From Candidatus Aenigmatarchaeota archaeon (GTDB lineage Archaea > Aenigmatarchaeota > Aenigmatarchaeia > CG10238-14 > SpSt-28), in NCBI GenBank assembly GCA_020832825.1, contig JAJHRL010000004.1:1-37604 (forward strand): a stretch of DNA of 37,604 bases. The letters run 5' to 3'. The notes under the pieces are model-generated. The model worked only from the letters and a program-made list of their open reading frames with translations. It did not search any database and was not told the origin of the DNA. Both the position numbers and the translations under genes were made by a program. Shown one piece after another: positions 32,960-37,604 of the stretch (position 1 is its first letter; every line of letters begins with the position of its first letter).

Positions 32960-34063
32960 ATGCATTTTTATTTGAAACCAAAGAAGAAAGAAGAAATATT
33001 ACTCACTTTAAAAGCTCTTGGAGATAGTTTTTTAAAGGAGATAGAGGAAGGGAAAAACCCTAGTGTTGAAATTCCTACCAGAACGCTTAGGAATGTTAGG
33101 TTCGATGAAAAAAACAGAAGGTTGTACCTCGGTGGCTATGTTTCTAGAAGATATTTGCTGCATTTAGCGCAAATAAGAAGTTTTACTCAATTGGCAGGAG
33201 TGGCAGCGCTTGCAAAGAAGCTTATAGAAGAAGACAAGCATGTTAGCTTAAGAGAAACATTTTACATACTCAAAAGAACAATACCAGGTTTAAAGAGAAA
33301 CATAGTTGATGAACAGGAGGAATCAAACAGAGCGGTTGAAGACTTAGAATTAGTAATAAATGCTTTAAGAGAACAACTACACATAAATGCAAATAAATTG
33401 GGTGCAGTAGCTGGTAATGTTGTTATTAGAGATAGAGGAGATTTAATAGATTGGTCTAAACTTGGTTCTGGAGGTTGGTCCGTTCCTAGCAATGTCGAAG
33501 ATATAGAATTTGTTAAAGTTGACGCGAAATTCGTTCTCTACATAGAAAAATCTGCAGTATGGGAAAGACTGCATGAAGATAAAGTTTGGAAGAAACTTAA
33601 CTGTATAATCGTTGCCTCTCAAGGCCAAGCTACGCGAGGAATAAGGAGATTACTGCAAAGACTAAATTATGAACATGGCTTACCAATTTTTGTACTAACA
33701 GATGCCGACCCATGGGGAATTTATATTTATTCTGTTATAAAATTTGGCTCTATAACGCTTGCTCATGTTAGCGATAGGTTGGCTGTTCCTTCCGCCAAAT
33801 TCTTAGGGCTGAAACCATCTGATGTTAAGAAGTATGGGTTAGAGAAGCATTTAATCAAGTTAAAGGAGATAGATAAGAAAAGATTGAATGAAGTAAGAAA
33901 TTATGAGTGGTTTAAGAAGAATAAAGAATGGCAGAGGGAGTTTGATTTAATGGCAAAGATGGATGCAAAAGCAGAATTAGAGGCATTAGCAGCTAGAGGA
34001 ATTACTTTCATAAGCGATAAGTATCTACCAGAAAAGCTAAAAAATGAAGATTGGCTTGACTAG
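32960..34063 (+). CDS. top6A: DNA topoisomerase VI subunit A (Spo11-like)
   Basis: 'SLRETFYILKRTIPG', 'IVASQGQATRGIRRLLQRLNYEHGLPIFVLTDADPWGIYIYSVIKFGS' (Toprim DxD). Confidence 0.97.
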   Translation: MHFYLKPKKKEEILLTLKALGDSFLKEIEEGKNPSVEIPTRTLRNVRFDEKNRRLYLGGYVSRRYLLHLAQIRSFTQLAGVAALAKKLIEEDKHVSLRETFYILKRTIPGLKRNIVDEQEESNRAVEDLELVINALREQLHINANKLGAVAGNVVIRDRGDLIDWSKLGSGGWSVPSNVEDIEFVKVDAKFVLYIEKSAVWERLHEDKVWKKLNCIIVASQGQATRGIRRLLQRLNYEHGLPIFVLTDADPWGIYIYSVIKFGSITLAHVSDRLAVPSAKFLGLKPSDVKKYGLEKHLIKLKEIDKKRLNEVRNYEWFKKNKEWQREFDLMAKMDAKAELEALAARGITFISDKYLPEKLKNEDWLD

Positions 34064-34114
34064 TGAATTTAGGAAATAAAAGTTAAGATTTAAATTTAAG
34101 AAATAAAGTTGAAG

Positions 34115-34408
34115 ATGGACTTGCTTTTATTCAGTAAAAAAGAAAATTGTAAGAAAGTGGAAGAAAAGTTAAAAAAGGATGAGTTAGTTTCTGGAGCTTC
34201 TATAAAAATTAGAGATGCAAGCATTACAAACAAAGATGGAGTATATTTCTATTTAGAAGGAACTGAAGATAAAATTGAAAAAGCAAGAGAGTTAGTTAGA
34301 GGTCTAGCTGAAGAGATTTCTGGAGAGGAAAAAGAGAGAGTTGTTAAACTTTTAAAAGAAGAAGAAGAAAAAGCGATGGAAGGTTTTGGTTTAATCCTCG
34401 GTAAGTAA
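34115..34408 (+). CDS. Small uncharacterised protein
   Basis: 'MDLLLFSKKENCKKVEEKLKKDELVSGASIKIRDASITNKDGVYFYLEGTEDKIEKARELV...'; alpha/beta character, coherent codon usage. Confidence 0.65.
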   Translation: MDLLLFSKKENCKKVEEKLKKDELVSGASIKIRDASITNKDGVYFYLEGTEDKIEKARELVRGLAEEISGEEKERVVKLLKEEEEKAMEGFGLILGK

Positions 34409-34588
34409 CTTGTTTAAGTCTGGATTTAACTCTGGAGTCATCTCTGTCTGAATGGTTCTGACTTTATAGTCTGTAAGTTCATACGATGGGTGTTCCACTC
34501 CTCTTATCTCATAGTCGTTTTCTTGAGGAGGATAACTCTGTAAAGAATAAGTTTTGATACTCGAGCCAGGCTCTTCCTGCTCACCCAT
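34391..34588 (-). CDS. Small acidic uncharacterised protein, convergent overlap with the preceding ORF
   Basis: 65-aa ORF MGEQEEPGSSIKTYSLQSYPPQENDYEIRGVEHPSYELTDYKVRTIQTEMTPELNPDLNKLLTED filling the gap before tRNA-Gly. Confidence 0.55.
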   Translation of the reverse strand: MGEQEEPGSSIKTYSLQSYPPQENDYEIRGVEHPSYELTDYKVRTIQTEMTPELNPDLNKLLTED

Positions 34589-34684
34589 CTTTTTCTCACC
34601 AGCTTTTCAATTATAACTTGTTGTTCAACTTAAAAAGTTTAGTGTCTTGTCGAATCTTATAAATCTTGTAAAAAATTAAAATAT

Positions 34685-34757
34685 GCGCCAGTAGTCTAGC
34701 CTGGTTAGGACACGAGCTTGCCAAGCTCGGGGCCCGGGTTCAAATCCCGGCTGGCGC
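34685..34757 (+). tRNA. tRNA-Gly(GCC)
   Basis: Acceptor GCGCCAG/CTGGCGC; anticodon stem CGAGC-TTGCCAA-GCTCG; T arm CCGGG-TTCAAAT-CCCGG. Confidence 0.95.
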
Positions 34758-34780
34758 AAATTTATACTTTGCCACAAAAA

Positions 34781-35293
34781 ATGAGTATGAAGTGGAGAAA
34801 TTTTGTTCTAATTTTAACGATTGTGTTTCTCTTTCTTTCTATACTACTTCTAATTCCTACTAAAATTTCACCATCCTCCTATTTTCTATTTTTACCATCT
34901 GCATTTACACTCCTATTTTCATTTCTCCTTCTTTTCGTCTATTTGGTATTTAGTGAGAAAAAGGAAGGAATAAAAGAAAGGTACGAGTTGCCTTCTCCAT
35001 TTGTTGAAACAGTTGAGAACCTCTATGAGATTTTGAAGAAAGGTGGAGAAAAAAACTGGAACGCAGAAAGGATACTATCTCAAATTTTCCCATTTATCGA
35101 AAAGATAGTGAGAGAGTATTCGGATGCGTTGAGAAAATTTGATCGTTCTGTGTCCGGTCCTTTCTTTGATATCTACTATTCCGTTGAAGGAAAGCATAGT
35201 CACTACTATATAAAAAGGTTAGTGAGAGATATAAGGCATTTAAAAAATAGCTGCGAGGAGATAATTAAATATGCAAGCAAGAGAGTGTATTAA
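34781..35293 (+). CDS. Two-TM membrane protein with cytoplasmic helical domain, unknown function
   Basis: 'FVLILTIVFLFLSILLLIP' and 'YFLFLPSAFTLLFSFLLLFVYLVF' TMs; ATG at 34781 avoids the tRNA-overlapping start at 34718. Confidence 0.65.
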   Translation: MSMKWRNFVLILTIVFLFLSILLLIPTKISPSSYFLFLPSAFTLLFSFLLLFVYLVFSEKKEGIKERYELPSPFVETVENLYEILKKGGEKNWNAERILSQIFPFIEKIVREYSDALRKFDRSVSGPFFDIYYSVEGKHSHYYIKRLVRDIRHLKNSCEEIIKYASKRVY

Positions 35294-35747
35294 AGATGTG
35301 CTGGAAAAATTATATAGGCTAACTTCTCCTATACTGATAGGAAAAGAGGTGGTTACACTTTTTGAAGAAAAAAGTCCGTATCCGATTTCTCAATTGAATT
35401 TCGTTGTTAGAGAAGAAGAGTTGAGGAAACTACAAGCTATTTATGCACATGCAGAGAGTAATAAAGAGTGTGTTATTTTTGAGGAGTGCGGTATTGTATT
35501 TAGCTTTGGCCTTCCAAGTTATTATGGAATTACAACCTTTCCACATAACTACGAAGAAAGGAACTTCAGAGGAATAAAACTAAATGTTCGTCCTCTTCTT
35601 CTTGTTATTAAAGATTATAAAGAAATGAAAAAAAGGATGGAAGAAGCAGCTAAGCAGATTGGAGACGAAGGTTTGAGTTCTCGTCCTATCTACAAAGAGA
35701 TAAAACAAGTAATAGCATACCTTTACGAGCATTTACGAGCGTCTTAA
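35271..35747 (+). CDS. Uncharacterised soluble protein
   Basis: 158-aa ORF overlapping the upstream gene by 23 nt; coherent codon usage. Confidence 0.6.
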   Translation: MQARECIKDVLEKLYRLTSPILIGKEVVTLFEEKSPYPISQLNFVVREEELRKLQAIYAHAESNKECVIFEECGIVFSFGLPSYYGITTFPHNYEERNFRGIKLNVRPLLLVIKDYKEMKKRMEEAAKQIGDEGLSSRPIYKEIKQVIAYLYEHLRAS

Positions 35748-35779
35748 TTTTTAAATCTTCAAAACAAAAATTAAGCCTT

Positions 35780-36145
35780 ATGGTAAAAAGGACAGGTCCA
35801 ACAAATCCGATGTTGAAAAAATTGATTGAAGAACTTAAAAGAAAATCGCTAGAGGAAAATGTGAGAATTTGGAAGAGGGTAGCAGAGATTCTTGAAAGAC
35901 CTACTAGAAGAAGAGTTGAAATAAACTTGAAGCATATAGAAAGAGAGGCAAAAGAAGGAGAAACTATTGTTGTTCCTGGAGTAGTTTTAAGCGAGGGTGA
36001 ATTAAAAAAGAAAGTTACCATAGCTGCCTGGAGATTTTCAGCTAAAGCCAGAGAAAAAATTGAAAAAGCTGGATCGAGAGCAATTTCTATTGAAGAATTA
36101 ATTAAAGAAAATCCAAAAGGAAGTAATGTTAGGATAATGGTGTGA
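35780..36145 (+). CDS. rpl18e: Ribosomal protein L18e
   Basis: 'RTGPTNPMLKKLIEELKRKSLEENVRIWKRVAEILERPTRRRVEINLKHIER'. Confidence 0.96.
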   Translation: MVKRTGPTNPMLKKLIEELKRKSLEENVRIWKRVAEILERPTRRRVEINLKHIEREAKEGETIVVPGVVLSEGELKKKVTIAAWRFSAKAREKIEKAGSRAISIEELIKENPKGSNVRIMV

Positions 36146-36147
36146 GC

Positions 36148-36570
36148 ATGAAGATATACGATGCTACCAATCAAATTGCAGGAAGACTAGCAACTTATGT
36201 AGCAAAAGATTTGCTGAATGGAGAGCAAGTAATTATTGTTAATGCGGAAAAAGCTGTGTTATCTGGAGATCCAAAAATGAAGTTGAGAGAGTTTAAACAA
36301 AAAAGAGATAGAGGAGATCCTAAAAAGGGACCTTTCTATCCGAGATATCCAGACTTAATTTTAAGGAGAATTATTAGAGGAATGCTGCCTTGGCATAAGG
36401 ATAAAGGAAGGAAAGCTTACAGAAGACTTAAGGTTTACATTGGTGAGCCAGAAGAATTTAAGAATAAGGAGAAAATTAGAATAAAGGAGGCTGATGCAAG
36501 CAAATTAAAGTGTAAGTACATTACTCTTGGAGAGTTGTCATTGATGTTAGGGGCTGAGAAAAGATGGTGA
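36148..36570 (+). CDS. rpl13: Ribosomal protein L13
   Basis: 'YDATNQIAGRLATYVAKDLLNGEQVIIVNAEKAVLSGDPK', 'RIIRGMLPWHKDKGRKAYRRLKVYIG'. Confidence 0.96.
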   Translation: MKIYDATNQIAGRLATYVAKDLLNGEQVIIVNAEKAVLSGDPKMKLREFKQKRDRGDPKKGPFYPRYPDLILRRIIRGMLPWHKDKGRKAYRRLKVYIGEPEEFKNKEKIRIKEADASKLKCKYITLGELSLMLGAEKRW

Positions 36571-36989
36571 AGAAAGAAAAAACAATATTGGAAGTTGGGA
36601 AAAGAAGGTTAGCAATTGCTAGAGCTGTTATTAAGGAAGGAACGGGCAAGGTTTTCATCAATTCTAGACCTTTAGATCTCTGGGGTACACCAGTTTTAAG
36701 GCTTTGGGTTAAAGAACCATTAATTTTGGCAGGGGATTTAGCAAAGGTTGTAGATATTCATGTTAATGTTAGAAGTGGCGGAATTGTTGGGCAAGCTGAA
36801 GCTGTTAGACAGGCTATTGCTAAGGCCTTAGTTAAGTATTCAAAAGACAAAAAATTGAAGCAGAAGTTTTTGGAATATGATAGGAATCTTCTAGTTTATG
36901 ATCCAAGAAGAAACGAGCCGCATCATGCAAGCGGAAAAGGGGCTAGCAAAAGAGGAAGCAGAAGACACAAACAAAGATCTAAAAGGTAG
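36564..36989 (+). CDS. rps9: Ribosomal protein S9
   Basis: 'VGKRRLAIARAVIKEGTGKVFINSRPLDLWG', C-terminal 'ASKRGSRRHKQRSKR'. Confidence 0.96.
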   Translation: MVKKEKTILEVGKRRLAIARAVIKEGTGKVFINSRPLDLWGTPVLRLWVKEPLILAGDLAKVVDIHVNVRSGGIVGQAEAVRQAIAKALVKYSKDKKLKQKFLEYDRNLLVYDPRRNEPHHASGKGASKRGSRRHKQRSKR

Positions 36990-37012
36990 TTGTTAGGTTT
37001 ATAGAAAGAGAG

Positions 37013-37384
37013 TTATTCGAGTGCATCTTTGTACTTTCTGCAAAGGTTAGAGATTGATTGAATATCGTTTCTACTTATTGATTTTAGGATTCTACCAACT
37101 TTTTCTCTGAAAAACTCATCAATTTTCCTCTCTCCTATTTCCTTTTTTATTCTTTCTGCAATCTTTATTCCTTCCTTGTCAAAATCTGTTAGTATTACAG
37201 CTTTCCCCTCTTTTATTCTCTTTAGTTTATTTGCATAAACAATTTTACCCTTGTACCCGAGTTTTCGCAAAGCTTCTTTATCTTTCCTCCCTTCTACAAT
37301 AACATAGGTAACATCTTCATTCATATTTTCAACTAAATTTTTCAATTCGAGAAACGCTTGTTTCTCTCTCATTTCTTTTCTCAT
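37013..37384 (-). CDS. Small Toprim-domain protein
   Basis: 'VTYVIVEGRKDKEALRKLGYKGKIVYANKLKRIKEGKAVILTDFDKEGIKIAERIKKE' (VEGxxD...TDxDxEG). Confidence 0.85.
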   Translation of the reverse strand: MRKEMREKQAFLELKNLVENMNEDVTYVIVEGRKDKEALRKLGYKGKIVYANKLKRIKEGKAVILTDFDKEGIKIAERIKKEIGERKIDEFFREKVGRILKSISRNDIQSISNLCRKYKDALE

Positions 37385-37421
37385 AGAGATTTTTAATGCA
37401 TAGAGGGAAATAATTCTTGAA

Positions 37422-37494
37422 GGGCCTGTAGCTCAGCCAGGTAGAGCAGCCGGCTCTTAACCGGTTGGTCGCGGGTTCGAATCCCGCCAGGCCC
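37422..37494 (+). tRNA. tRNA-Lys(CTT)
   Basis: Acceptor GGGCCTG/CAGGCCC; anticodon stem GCCGG-CTCTTAA-CCGGT; T arm GCGGG-TTCGAAT-CCCGC. Confidence 0.94.
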
Positions 37495-37604
37495 AAAATA
37501 AAAATGGGATATAGATACCTTTTTGAAATTTGGTGGTTTTCAGAAAAATTTAAACCAAATTAGCAAACTTAAGAATAATATGAATTATTTGGAGAACGAA
37601 TGAG

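Noticed and set aside
31027-33628. Antisense ORFs across KH, top6B and top6A genes
   Set aside because: Opposite strand of well-supported genes with no recognisable domains.
34718-34780. N-terminal extension of ORF 34718-35293
   Set aside because: Lies inside tRNA-Gly; in-frame ATG at 34781 is more plausible.
35686-36174. 162-aa minus-strand ORF antisense to L18e
   Set aside because: Overlaps a confident ribosomal protein gene entirely; hydrophobic composition is the usual antisense artefact.
1-37604. CRISPR arrays, IS elements or prophage
   Set aside because: Read for regularly spaced direct repeats, transposase/integrase motifs and phage structural genes; none seen. The only tandem repeats are the protein-domain and operator repeats listed.

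Overview
This looks like a low-GC archaeal chromosome segment, probably DPANN-type; that placement is an inference from gene content and style, not from a marker tree. About 0-15 kb is an accessory surface-protein region: long N-glycosylation-sequon-rich secreted or membrane proteins, two winged-helix regulators (one fused to a TM segment and a large ectodomain), and a MinD-like ATPase. A second MinD paralog lies at 15.6 kb. About 16-20.5 kb carries the complete archaeal AMP/nucleoside salvage pathway on the minus strand: AMP phosphorylase, ribose-1,5-bisphosphate isomerase and form III RuBisCO. The rest is mostly informational or housekeeping: pcm, dCTP deaminase, M50 and Lon-like membrane proteases, SRP RNA, taw1, methionine adenosyltransferase, NMD3-like, aIF1A, RIO1, KH protein, topoisomerase VI B and A, L18e/L13/S9 and seven tRNAs. 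The observations I consider most worth checking are: (1) an overlapping-gene operon encoding a wHTH-TM-ectodomain protein, MinD and surface proteins, with paired CAATATTG palindromes flanking its own promoter; (2) a TTAATGTTAA repeat set covering both divergent promoters between a second wHTH gene and a secreted surface protein; (3) a tRNA-Leu(UAG) that I resolve by hand as having two introns (31 and 12 nt), beside a tRNA-Glu(CUC) with an 11-nt intron; (4) an unannotated 31-aa Glu/Trp-repeat microprotein that appears to share one palindromic TATA box with the divergent SRP RNA gene.
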